NCBI GenBank assembly: GCA_036172665.1
Contig: CM069876.1
Span: 8,866,001-8,930,000 of the forward strand
Direction: 5' to 3'
Length of the DNA: 64,000 nucleotides
From: Prosopocoilus inquinatus
Taxonomy: Eukaryota > Arthropoda > Insecta > Coleoptera > Lucanidae
The position numbers and the translations under genes were made by a program. Each line of letters begins with the position of its first letter. The first letter of the stretch is position 1. The notes beneath the pieces were generated by a model that was not told the origin of the DNA, searched no databases, and saw nothing but the letters and a program-made list of their open reading frames with translations. Below, in pieces: positions 12,805 to 22,040 of this stretch.

Positions 12805-13168
12805 GATGTTTAACGTAAAATATATAACACAATTTTTAATATTACTTTATGAAATTTGCTTGTTTCCGCCAAAACTGCATACATTCAATTTCTTTCCTAA
12901 TTTCTGTTTCTTTAGATCAACTAAGATTGTCCTTCCATTTATAGGTCTGCCATGTGTTATCAAACTTTCATATATAGTACTTATATTTATAGATATAACT
13001 TAGTTAAGTTTAGTTAAGTTCGGGTTGGCAGGTAGAACAGTTTGCTGCATTTGTTGTAGTAAACTGATGCCAGTCCCATTGGATTCTTATCATCTGTTTC
13101 ATCACTGTAATTTTTTTTTTCTTTGAAATGGTCCAATAAAATTTATTATTATTATTATTATTATTATT
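12805..13168 (+). repeat. 3' UTR with ATT-repeat tail of the CR1-group element
   Basis: Non-coding sequence follows the stop codon. It contains a tandem TAGTTAAGTT duplication near 13002-13020 and a CCAATAAA site at 13133-13140, and ends in a (TTA/ATT)n run to about 13168. This is the 3' terminus from which target-primed reverse transcription would start. Confidence 0.75.
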
Positions 13169-13273
13169 TGTTTGTATGGGCACATACAGATCCGTACGGA
13201 AACATTTTACGCACATAATTTCCATTTTGTTTCTACAAATGTGTTCTGTAAATCTGGTCAAAGTGTTTGTGTA

Positions 13274-14237
13274 CAGGATGACTACGCGAGAATTCCTACC
13301 CTCTTTAACTCTTTTATTTTTGATTTTAGGAAAAAATGTTTAATACAAAACTTATCGTGACTAATTCAAAGTTTCTCTGTGTGCCCACAGAAAAACAATT
13401 GATGGTCGGATAAACGAGATATAAACACAACTTAAGTCTTTTTTAATGGAACGCCCTATATATTATTATTTTTTAGATTCTAAATTAAATTCTATAATGA
13501 GACCACATGTATAATAAAACTAATAATGTAGAAGGTGTTTATAAAATAATTCCTGCTAATTTCTTTTTTGATTTTAGAAAGAAAAGGGGTAAAAGAAGTT
13601 GTAGAATTTATTTCAGTACTGCTACAGATATTCACAAAAAACAATTGAGAGTTGGATACCCGAAAAATAGACGAAGTTTTGGTTGTAAATAAAATAACAT
13701 TAAATAAAACTTTACCATTTACATATTAAATCGATTTAGATGTTTTCTAAAACCTAACTTCTTAACTAGAAACGAAAAATATTACGGAAAATTTGAACTT
13801 TAAAAAATTTAACATAAAACATAATCAAAGCATTCTCAATATTTTTTTATGCAAAGTGTAAATATTTTTAACATGTTTTGAATCACATCTCTTAGTGTAA
13901 AAGGATCATTATTCAAGTTTTCTACTTCTAAAATTCAAAAACAAGAAAAATAAAATAAGAATTATTTTATAGACACCTTCTACATTATTAGTTTTATTAT
14001 ACATGTAGTCTCATTAGAATTTAATTTAGAATCGAAGACAGTAATAATATACAGGCTGTTCCATTAAAAAAAAACTTAAGGTTAGTTTATATCTCGTTTA
14101 TCCGACCAGCAATTGTTTTCCTGTGAGCACACAGAGAAACTTTGAATTAGTCCCTATAAGTTTTGTATAAAACATTCTTTCCTGAAATCAAAAATAAAAG
14201 AGATAAAGGGTGTAGAAATTCTCGCGTAGTCACCCTG
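13274..14237. mobile_element. 0.96-kb foldback element, CAGGRTGACTACGCGAGAAT ends
   Basis: The first 20 bases CAGGATGACTACGCGAGAAT and the last 20 are complementary with one mismatch. The arms continue for about 280 bp each (to about 13560 and from about 13960), sharing AGTTTCTCTGTG, GGATAAACGAGATATAA and TAATGTAGAAGGTG. A TGGAACGCCCTATAT motif sits in the left arm (13447) and ACAGGCTGTTCCATT in the right (14052). There is no transposase. The left flank is TA and the right flank is CA, so a TA duplication with one mutation is possible. Confidence 0.8.
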
Positions 14238-15572
14238 CACATAATGCGCGTACAATAAATGTGGTAGAGTACAAAACATGTAAACAAATTTCGAATGCGC
14301 TAAAAGTGAGGTTACGAAATACGAATGTGTTGTGTTTGAATCTAGTCTATTTCAGCCACCGCGGGCGCATTTCAGATACAAATTTTCTAAAATGCTAAAT
14401 AAAGACGCATTTTGGACGCATACCAAACGCAGGTTTCTTACAGGTTATCGAATTGTTTCTGTGTGACCATTTACTCACATTGCAGCGAATTTTTGGCTAC
14501 ATCGCGTCTACATTTGGATACATAAATCTAAATTGTTTCTTCATTGTTTCTTCCGTTTTCACGTATGTCAGTGTAGACAATTTGTAGGCAAATTTTTTTC
14601 ACATTACGGAAACATTCCTTTTTGGACGCCATACATAATACGCCAAGTTTCAACAAGCACTTCGACACGAAAGCAAAAAAATCTGGCTTTTCGATTATTA
14701 TTTCAAACTTAGACTTCCGACACTATTTAGGACAACATTTTAGTAAACATAATGCTCTTAATAATAAAATATCATCGATATTTGAATAATTTGGAAAATT
14801 TTAAAAAATATTTTTTTTATGGACAAAAATTAAAAACTCTAATTATTCAGTATTTGTAAGGCGCGTTTAATTTTTAGAAGTATCATGTCAACTATTATCA
14901 GTAAACCTAGGTTCGCAATAGTACCGACTCGAGTAATCCAAATATGCTGAGGTAAAATCTTGTTTGTTTCAGCCTAAGTAGATGAATATGCTTAACATTA
15001 AACTTCTTCAATTTTGTCTTCATATCCAAAATGTATCGAAAATAAACATAATCTGTGTCTATTTGGGTTTATTTTGCTACACTGCTGGATAGGAAATAAT
15101 AATTCGGGTAAAATTTAGAATAATATGTGCCGACTTTGTGACTATAACTAGATCAGAACAATGAAAACAGTTTGGAAACAATGTGATCACACACCAGACG
15201 CATACAAGTTTACTTTTGGACACACATCGAAACATATTTTGATCAAGTTCGGCACAAGACAGATGCATTGCGAACACATCATGTTCTATTTTAGGTACAT
15301 GATGGAAACGAAAGACACTATAGAGACACATTTCAGAAAACTTTTAGGTATACTTTAGACTCACGTTTGGACATATTTTAGATATTATTTAGAACACATT
15401 TTGACTGACATTTTGGTTCCATTTCCCATTTACAATGCTCCGAAAGTCGACAATATGCCATAAAAATGTGTCGTGCCCAAATTACAGTGTCGATAAAGCG
15501 GCGACATTTCGTCCAAAATGAACTGAATAATGTTACTTGGGTAATTTGACTCATTTCAATGTATAAATACAT
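14238..15572. repeat. Degenerate repeat with recurring ACACATTT/GACACA motifs
   Basis: No gene is recognised. From about 14380 to 15545 the sequence repeats short motifs (ACACATTTT, GGACGCAT, GACATTT) at irregular spacing and ends near TACTTGGGTAATTT, much like the inverse of the left end at 10727. I read it as a decayed relative of that element, mixed with unknown sequence. Confidence 0.35.
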
Positions 15573-15672
15573 TAGAGCCTCTTTAATACGATCTAATAAT
15601 TGTACTGGTTGATCCGGAGTTGCGAAATGCTCGGATTATCGAAGGAAACACAAAGTAATATCCATTTTTTTA
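15573..15672. repeat. Solo end of a pogo-like MITE family
   Basis: This stretch (GCCTCTTTAATACGATC ... GTACTGGTTGATCCGGA ... CGGATTATCGAA) matches the left end of the element at 50031, which has GACCTTTTTAATTCGAACC and GCACTGGTTGATCCGGA at the same spacing. No partner end was found, so it is a truncated copy. Confidence 0.6.
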
Positions 15673-16626
15673 ATTACCAGGGCCGGAGTAAGGTAAGCAA
15701 GGCGCTCGGGCGCCGATTAAAAACGACTTAACACCAACTCGAACAATTTCACGATCAACCAAACTCGATCCAACAACTGAATTTTTTTTTTAATTCAACG
15801 TCCACCCAATCCAACTGAATCTGACTCAACTCCATTCAAGTCAGCTAAAAATTAAAAAAAAAGAAATATTAAAGAAATTAAAAGTAAAGAATGAAGCAAA
15901 TAAAATCCAAAAAATTAAAAATATTTTTTTTTAAAACGATAAAGCGATATTCGACCATTGTCAAGGTCAAGCAAACTCAACCCAACAACTAAAACTCCTT
16001 TTATTCAATCCAAGTAAATAAATTTCAAAAGTCAAAAAACAATTAAAAAATTGACGTTAACAATTAAATTAAAAGAAAAAAAATTCGACGTCAACTCCAA
16101 TCCAAGTAAAAAAAATTAATACAAATTAAAATGAACTTTAGCAAATTTCAAAGTCAACTGGATTCTAAACATGTAAACATCTGAAATTAACCGTCAGAAA
16201 AACCTTACAAATAAGAGCTAACCAAACAACACGGAAATATGGAAATAAGTAGTCCAAAGTATATAATTCCGTGTTATTTGACACCTAAAAATCCTGAAAA
16301 ATAAAATAAAATATATATATTACGTATAAATCGGCAAAAAAACCTAACCTACAGATGAGAGCAAATCACACCCACACACCACAAGTTAAGAGCACTTTAG
16401 AAAAATTTTATCTCAAAGAATCCTCTCCTTATCAAATATCCAGTGCAAATGCGCTCACTTTGACCCCTTTATATATGATTTAGGTAGCGTCACTTTGCGA
16501 ATGATTTTTGACATACCAAGTACGAAATCTAGCGGCCGATTTTTGACTTAAGATCTAAAAAATAATGATAATAACCATAATAATCATATATATCTAAAAA
16601 TGAACCGCCAAATAACAACCTAAAAA
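15673..16626. other. Low-complexity AT/CAACTC-rich sequence
   Basis: It begins with a GC-rich patch (GGGCCGGAGTAAGG ... GGCGCTCGGGCGCC) that resembles a transposon end, then runs through A-rich sequence with recurring CAACTC, CCAATCCAA and AAGTAAA. A weak inverted pair, AACACGGAAAT and ATTCCGTGTTA, lies at 16220-16285. No coding capacity was seen. Confidence 0.35.
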
Positions 16627-17216
16627 TTAGAATAAATCAAATAATACGGAACCAGGTATTGGTCCATTGTCTGAATTCATTAAATTTTTATGTTTTCGAA
16701 TAAAAATACTTTCGTAAGCATTTAATTCCCTATAATTTGAAACTTTCTTAATGAGTTTTAAATTATCCTTAATAATACTGTCCTGTATTGTAAATATGTT
16801 GTGCAACACTTGATTTTTCAAACCTGTTGTACCTGTAGTGACTTAAATGTTCTTTAAAACTTGTTAATATATTTCTTTTTGTTTGTCCGATGTATTTACT
16901 AGTACATTCGTTACACTTAATTTCATAAATTCCAGATTTCTGTTCAACATCAATTTTATCTCTCGGGTTTCCCAATAAATTCTTTATGGTATTGTTAGTT
17001 GAAAAACCTAATCGTAAGTTTTGGGTTTTAAAAATACGTTTTAAACCTTTGGTGCAAAACGGATCGAAAGGCATATTAACGAATTTTCCAAGAGATGAAG
17101 TTGCCGTTAAAGTGCTAGAATTTTGGACATGTTTCCTATAGCTAATCTTCTTAATTACATTATCGAATCCGGGACACTTGCGCCTTTCTAAGAAAAGGTG
17201 CTCAATAACCGCACAG
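16627..17216 (-). pseudogene. Penelope-like element fragment with GIY-YIG endonuclease domain
   Basis: Reading the minus strand from about 17216 downward, a frame continues well before its first ATG (17074). It contains a region with 'NLRLGFSTNNTIKNLL' followed by the GIY-YIG nuclease core, 'SGIYEIKCNECTSKYIGQT', and the downstream 'HLSHYRYNR' helix region. Around 16800-16770 the homology passes into another frame that runs to 16627, which is a frameshift. Penelope-like elements pair a reverse transcriptase with a C-terminal GIY-YIG nuclease that nicks the target. Only the linker and nuclease remain here; the RT is missing. A second copy on the plus strand lies at 25119-25608. Confidence 0.8.
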
Positions 17217-18243
17217 GTAAAGATTTAAAGTTGAACATTTGCGTCTCCGTTGTGGGAAATTATTTATTTAATTTGACTGATTTGGTCGATACGTGGTGGA
17301 AATCCATTTAAACGTAGACGTAGATGTAAAAAAAACTAATCTTTTTTACCCACAACTTCCACTATATTTATTTAATTATTTATTTCTTACATATAGACGA
17401 AAATTTACTTGTATACTTCTTATTTCGTGAGGAAATTTATCTGAAACCTTATTACTTGCAGATCAAAAATAATCATATTTATAAATTGTGTGGCACTTTG
17501 CTGTGATATCATTTAATTGTTGTTATTATTACGCTCCCAAGTTTTGGCCTAACTTTTTATCCATACACAAGCTTACTTTTCGAATTATTTATATGTATTA
17601 TGTACTTATTTTAATCTTTATAATTTTAAACCCGAGACTACTCTTCTGGTTTAACTATAATTGCTACCCTTTCTATGTATTCTTCTGTTGATTACACTTT
17701 CTTAAATATTTAATGTTCCCTATAATTATATTATATATTATATTTAGTTTTATTTTTACTTCTATTTTGGCGGTATAAACATTATTTTGTATTATAATAG
17801 CTAAAACAGCCAGCTACTTAGAAATTTTGTAAGCGTTTTTCCAGGCTTTTTTTTTTTAGCCGCGAATATATTAGTATTTTAAATTCAATTATTATATTAT
17901 GAACGATTCATGCGAATATCGTTTTTCTACAATTGCTCTAAAAATTAGTGTATACGCATTAATTTTACTGTGCAAAATACGCGTTCTTTTCAGTTAAAAA
18001 AAAAATTTTTCGCGCACTCTCAAAAAAAAAAGAATTTTTGACATTTTTATTTACTGACATTTTTATTTAGTGATGTCATTGGCTAATAATTTATTTTTAA
18101 AAAAAAACACTGTACAATCGTGTCAGGAGTTTCGTAAACGGATAATATTTTAGTTTTGAAATATGTTTAAAAAGTTTTGTTTTATTTCGTTATAACGATG
18201 CAGCGAAGGATGTAGTTAATTTTAAGTATGTTATTGACTAGTA
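17217..18243. other. AT-rich sequence without recognisable gene
   Basis: No domain or repeat arm was recognised. The open frame at 17488-17691 is rich in hydrophobic and aromatic codons, as expected from AT-rich DNA. Confidence 0.45.
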
Positions 18244-18826
18244 CAGCGTTTCCTAAACTTTTAGGTTTGGCGACCCCCTTTTGAGCTGTGTTATGATTCA
18301 CGCTTCCTCACCCCCCTCGAACGAAGACTAACGCTGGTCAAATGTTTTCATGGTACTTTTTAAATATTTGAGACTCACATTACATTTCATAACTGACAGT
18401 AACAGCACATTTATTTTATTGAAACTTGTTTTCATATCCTGCAATGCATTGACGCGTTTTTTCTAAACCTAAACAAAACTCATGGTATATGTACAGACGT
18501 GAGTATTACATTTTGGTCGTCACTGTCAATCAAAACGTCAATTTTAATTCCAGAAATTAGAAATTTTCATAAATAATAAATAAATTAAATATTTGAGAGA
18601 CAATTCCTAGCAAAAAAAATAAGAATCACCTTAGTTTCAATAAAATACAAGTACGGTGACAACCTTTGACAATTATGACGACCAAAATTTATTTCTCGCG
18701 ACTGTATGTAAATGCAATCTCTTGTAAAAAATAATACGATAAATTTTTTATTTAATCTGATGCGCCCCCCTTTGAAGACTTACGCGCCCCCCAAGGGGGG
18801 TGCGCCCCACAGTTTGGGAAACGCTG
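18244..18826. mobile_element. Non-autonomous hAT element with 8-bp target duplication
   Basis: The ends CAGCGTTTCCTAAACTTTT and AAGTTTGGGAAACGCTG-like are inverted copies (left CAGCGTTTCCTAAACT, right AGTTTGGGAAACGCTG). They are flanked by GACTAGTA (18236-18243) and GACTAATA (18827-18834), an 8-bp duplication with one difference. CAG-type ends plus an 8-bp duplication are the hallmark of hAT transposons. Next to the ends are GC-rich blocks (GGCGACCCCCTTTT, GCGCCCCCCAAGGGG). There is no transposase. A second MITE sits inside at 18494-18704. Confidence 0.88.
18494..18704. mobile_element. TA-flanked MITE nested in the hAT element
   Basis: The ends CAGACGTGAG...TTTTGGTCGTC and GACGACCAAAA...CTCGCGACTG form an inverted repeat flanked by TA on both sides (18492-18493, 18705-18706). 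The same arms occur in the shorter copy at 63819-63936 (CAGTGGCGAGC ... GCTCGCGACTG), which proves it is an independent family. It lies wholly within the hAT MITE and so inserted after it. Confidence 0.75.
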
Positions 18827-18834
18827 GACTAATA

Positions 18835-19509
18835 GAGTAAATAATATGATTACCCTGCCATATTTTTGCTTTAGCGATGGCCCCTAATGAATATTTTACA
18901 CCGGGCCCCTTTACCTACGCTACTGCTGATAATTCTTTGTTTTACAGCAGTATAGCAACACTTTCCTGATTTCTAGTTTAGGAATTGAACCGAAGATGAA
19001 ACGACCTAACGTTTACGTATAAAATTAATTTTTATTGGAATTCATTTTGCGAGAAAAGTATTACGAAATAATGCATGTGAATGAGTAATCGAACTAATAT
19101 AAACAAGATAAAATACGCCGAAGGCAGTACAATAAAACTGATACCAGTGTTATACAAGATTGACCACCCAAGGAGCAGATGAATAATAAGGAAGCTGCCC
19201 ACACCCTGACTCAGCAATTAAAATCTAAGAATTTTGTTGGAGAAACTGTGCATAACAAGACAAACTGAACATCTAGCCATGGGAATTACACCCACTGGTG
19301 AAAAGAAAATGCATATATATATATATATATACAGGTTTTCATGATTTCTAGGGCAGTCGGTATTCAGTCAGTGGTGAGTAGGTAGTCAGTAACTCAGCGA
19401 GTGAGCACATTTAAGTAGAGTTCAAGAAGCGTCCTAAGCTTCTGTATCCTGTTTTGGTAAATGTATCGTCAAAATTTATGGTGTAACGCTTGATAACTAA
19501 CTCTCTAAG
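18835..19509. other. Non-coding stretch with an AT microsatellite
   Basis: A perfect (AT)n run lies at 19313-19331. Near 18885-18930 there is a GGCCCCT ... CTACGCTACTGCTG segment that looks like a lone transposon end. No gene is recognised. Confidence 0.45.
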
Positions 19510-19636
19510 AGCCGATTTCTTCACCTACGGATAACTTTATCTGCCAGGTAGTATCCTCGGAAACTATTATCGATACAATGGTTTCCAAGGATAATACCTG
19601 GCAGATAAATTTATCAGGAGGTGAAGAAATCGGGCA
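19510..19636. mobile_element. Foldback MITE, second copy of the GCCCGATTTCTTCACC family
   Basis: The left end GCCGATTTCTTCACCT pairs with the right end AGGTGAAGAAATCGGGC, and inner blocks TATCTGCCAGGTA and TACCTGGCAGATA also pair. It is the better-preserved sister of the copy at 3559-3686. No coding capacity. Confidence 0.8.
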
Positions 19637-20142
19637 TAAGTGTAATTTCTGGATTTAATCTTTTTCTGCAGCTTTAGGCGTTTGTTTAAATTCATTTTAA
19701 TATTTGGAGTTTGCTTAAGTATTTTAAGGTTATTAGAAATTATTTATCTAACCCATTATAATTTCTTAAAATTTATGGTAATTTCCATATTTTGTAATTT
19801 TTGGGTTAACGTTCTCCTGAAAAGAATATATTTAATTTTTATCTTGTAACTACTTAATTATTATAGACATTTCTGAACATTTTCTAAAACGTTATTTTCG
19901 TAATCTTAAAAAATATTTATATTGTGTGATGGTGAAGGTCAGGGGCCAAAATCTCAGTTCATTAAGAAACTGAAAAAGCAATTCCTGGCTAACTTCTAAT
20001 TCAAACAAGGGAGTTGCTGTTTGGGTCGTCAAGGGTTGATAAAAATTTTGGGAAAAAGAGTTAGACGAAGGGGCGAAACAACTGTTCAAATTTTGTGTAC
20101 GTTGCTGCTTTAAATAAGATCCTTCTCTCATTCTCGTTGTAG
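19637..20142. other. Probable intron sequence upstream of an exon
   Basis: AT-rich, no domain. It ends in a strong splice-acceptor context: a pyrimidine-rich tract (TCCTTCTCTCATTCTCGTTG) followed by TAG at 20140-20142. The reverse-strand open frame at 19892-20197 overlaps this acceptor and the exon and is most likely a shadow. Confidence 0.45.
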
Positions 20143-20326
20143 GTTTCAAGGTCACAGGAATGAAGATGACAAGCCGCTTGTAAGTGATAATTCCCATCTT
20201 TCAATTAACCCTCGTCCTCACAGAGACTCTAGAAGAAAAGTGGACGAAGGGTTACTAAAAACTGCAAGTATTCTTTGTGCCACTGTGTTTTTAACCCTTG
20301 CGGCACAAATGTTGTACCGCACGTAA
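20143..20326 (+). CDS. Terminal exon encoding a C-terminal membrane anchor (unknown host gene)
   Basis: After the acceptor AG at 20141-20142 one base precedes a frame of exactly 60 codons (20144-20323) that ends in TAA (20324-20326). The first half is polar and charged, with 'NEDDKPLVSDNSHLS' and a basic 'PRPHRDSRRKVDEG' just before a hydrophobic segment of about 18 residues, 'ASILCATVFLTLAAQMLY', closing with 'RT'. This is the shape of a single C-terminal transmembrane anchor with positive charges on the preceding side and almost no luminal tail. Codon composition is less AT-biased than the surroundings. I do not recognise the gene. Upstream exons would lie left of 20143 or outside the window. 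The 3' UTR would run into the nested MITEs at 20348-20727. Confidence 0.6.
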
Positions 20327-20347
20327 TTGTACGCTGTCAAATCTTAT

Positions 20348-20727
20348 GGGCCAGTTATACCCAGGAGGTTCAAGGGAACATTCAATTGGACCAAGTTCAA
20401 AGTAAAATAAAATCGCATAGGACTTTAGGGGCCAGTTGTATCAAGCGGATTTAAACCGATGTTCAACTGAACCAGGTTCAAAGTTAATAAAATCGCATCA
20501 AATTTTGTTTATGACGTATTAATTACCATTTTCATCAAGATCCTATGCGAATTTGTTTACTTTGAACCTGGTTCAATTGTGAACGTCGGTTTAAACCCGT
20601 TTTGTACAACTGACCCTAGGAACGTATGGCAATTAATGCATTCCTAAATAAAATTTGATGCGATTTTGTTCACTGTGAACCTAGTTCAGTTGAACACCCC
20701 CTTGAACTCCCTTGATACAACTGGCCC
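20348..20727. mobile_element. Outer MITE of a nested pair, GGGCCAGTT ends
   Basis: The left end GGGCCAGTTATACCCAGG and the right end CCTTGATACAACTGGCCC-like (…ATACAACTGGCCC) are inverted copies, flanked on both sides by TAT (20345-20347 and 20728-20730). The arms carry TTCAAAGT and AAAATCGCAT blocks. A related, complete element occupies its centre (20429-20616). It lies immediately 3' of the membrane-tail exon, where it could be transcribed as 3' UTR and supply an AATAAA (20646-20651). Confidence 0.75.
20429..20616. mobile_element. Inner MITE of the same family, inserted in the outer copy
   Basis: The left end GGGCCAGTTGTATCAAGCGG and the right end TTTTGTACAACTGACCC are inverted. The arms repeat the outer element's own arm sequence (CAGGTTCAAAGT, AAAATCGCAT, and GATTTAAACC pairing with GGTTTAAACC). 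So one copy of the family jumped into another, or the pair arose by a foldback rearrangement. Confidence 0.7.
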
Positions 20728-21312
20728 TATGTGTGTTTCAATGATGACATCCTTCATGCATGTTATTGCTATTTATATGTAAGTGGAAATAAAGATAAGA
20801 GTGACATAAGAGAGTACGAAATAGAACAACATAAGTTGTGGGATGAATTGTTACCTGACAAAGAACCAGAGCACTTTTATGGAGATTTTACGGATTCGTA
20901 TCGTCCCTTATCATCAGTTGGTGAAATTTCGTCTTCTGATGATGAACCTTCAGTAACTTACAAAAATCCGAAGAGACGACAACGGATTTCAGTAAATACT
21001 GTAGAGGGACCAGAACCCATAAAATCAGGTAATCGTTAAAACTAAGTAATTTAGTTCAAGGAAATTAAGTTGATAATGTAATAGACATAATTGAATCTGT
21101 ACTGTGCTATTGACATTCCCAGTGGGATGTTGGTGCTGGTGGAAACATTTTCGACGAAAATACGCGTACTTCTAAAGAAATTATTTGGAGCAATATTACT
21201 ACAGATATTACCTTCCTAAAAAAATCGTTTTAGTGAATTGGATGTTGGAATAAACACAGAAATTAATTCCAATAAGGACCCCTTCGATTTTTGCAAAATG
21301 TTCTATATCGAT

Positions 21313-21378
21313 GAATTAGCCAATCTTATTGTTCAAGAAACGAAGGAATTAACCAATCTTATTGTTCAAGAAACGAAC
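21313..21378. repeat. 33-bp tandem duplication inside the piggyBac relic
   Basis: Two adjacent 33-bp units (21313-21345, 21346-21378), differing at two positions, each begin GAATTARCCAATCTTATTG. They duplicate an 11-codon stretch of the transposase-like frame without shifting it. Confidence 0.9.
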
Positions 21379-21457
21379 AAATATGCTCAATAAATTCTTC
21401 AAAAAAAAATCAAATTTTCAATTATTCTCCTTTAAATAAAAGAAGAGATAGGAGCGT

Positions 21458-21588
21458 ATTCTGTAACTTACTACCGGGCCGTTAAAATTTAGAGGTCCTT
21501 TAAAATTTAAAATACAGTTCTATGATTGCTTGTTACCGTAGCAACAAAATTTAACAGCCCTTTAAAATTAACGCTTTTGATACAGAAT
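21458..21588. mobile_element. Foldback MITE within the piggyBac relic
   Basis: The ends ATTCTGTA and TACAGAAT are inverted, and inner blocks (CCGTTAAAATTTAGAGG, TTTAAAATTT) pair with TTAACAGCCCTTTAAAATTAACG. Short arms of about 45 bp, no coding. The pairing is imperfect. Confidence 0.55.
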
Positions 21589-21599
21589 AGATACAGAGA

Positions 21600-21725
21600 C
21601 AAAATAAATGTATTTATTGGAATTCTGTTATGGATAGGATCGTGTCGCTTCTCGTTTGCATAAATGAACAGATACAGACAGAGATGAAATAAATGTATTT
21701 ATAGGAATTCTATTATGGATGGGAT
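21600..21725. repeat. Diverged tandem duplication of about 60 bp
   Basis: The sequence AATAAATGTATTTATTGGAA ... TTATGGATAGGAT is followed by a second copy starting near 21690 (AATAAATGTATTTATAGGAA ... TTATGGATGGGAT), each preceded by a GATACAGA... stretch. It looks like a local duplication in the decayed transposon. Confidence 0.7.
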
Positions 21726-21867
21726 TGTGTCACTTTCCTGCTATGCATCTGCGTTGTAAAAAAATATCTAGAAATCGATTTGAGTTACTTTCACGAATGT
21801 TACACTTTAGTGATAACAATTGATGTAGCCTCAGTTAACAGATTGAGAAAGGAATTTATCTATGCTA

Positions 21868-21909
21868 AAGTATAGATATAATAATTGTAAGTATAGATAT
21901 AATAATTGT
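21868..21909. repeat. Perfect 21-bp tandem duplication
   Basis: Two identical units of AAGTATAGATATAATAATTG plus T stand head to tail at 21868-21888 and 21889-21909. Identity of both copies suggests a recent slippage or repair event. Confidence 0.92.
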
Positions 21910-22040
21910 ATGGTACCCGATAAGGAAGTATGTATAGACCAGACTTTAGTTCCTTTTAGGCATCACCTAAAAAACCAATAGTTTTGACAGTACTTTCCTG
22001 AAATGTTTAAACATCCTAACCCTTGCAATTCCCGTAAGAA

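Larger units (their letters stand above)
20731..22040 (+). pseudogene. piggyBac-like transposase relic
   Basis: The open frame 20731-21039 encodes an acidic leader with 'SSVGEISSSDDEPS', typical of piggyBac N-termini. Around 21277-21393 another frame gives 'DPFDFCKMFYIDELANLIVQ', which matches the conserved P-x-D-F-F-x-x-x-F-T-D-E-L-x-x-L-I start of the piggyBac DDE domain. About 21930-21985 gives 'CIDQTLVPFRHHLK', corresponding to the block around the first catalytic aspartate (usual D-E-x-x-x-P-F-K-G-R; here D then Q). These blocks lie in different frames with stops between them. Internal tandem duplications and a MITE (21458-21588) interrupt the gene. It cannot make a working transposase. 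Domain assignment is by motif memory. Confidence 0.68.

Noticed and set aside
15606..15626. CTGGTTGATCCGG resembling the start of 18S rRNA (also at 50069)
   Set aside because: Only about a dozen bases match, and the context is the subterminal repeat of a pogo-like MITE found twice in the window.
19892..20197. 101-codon reverse-strand open frame
   Set aside because: It overlaps the strong plus-strand acceptor and terminal exon, and its sequence shows no domain.
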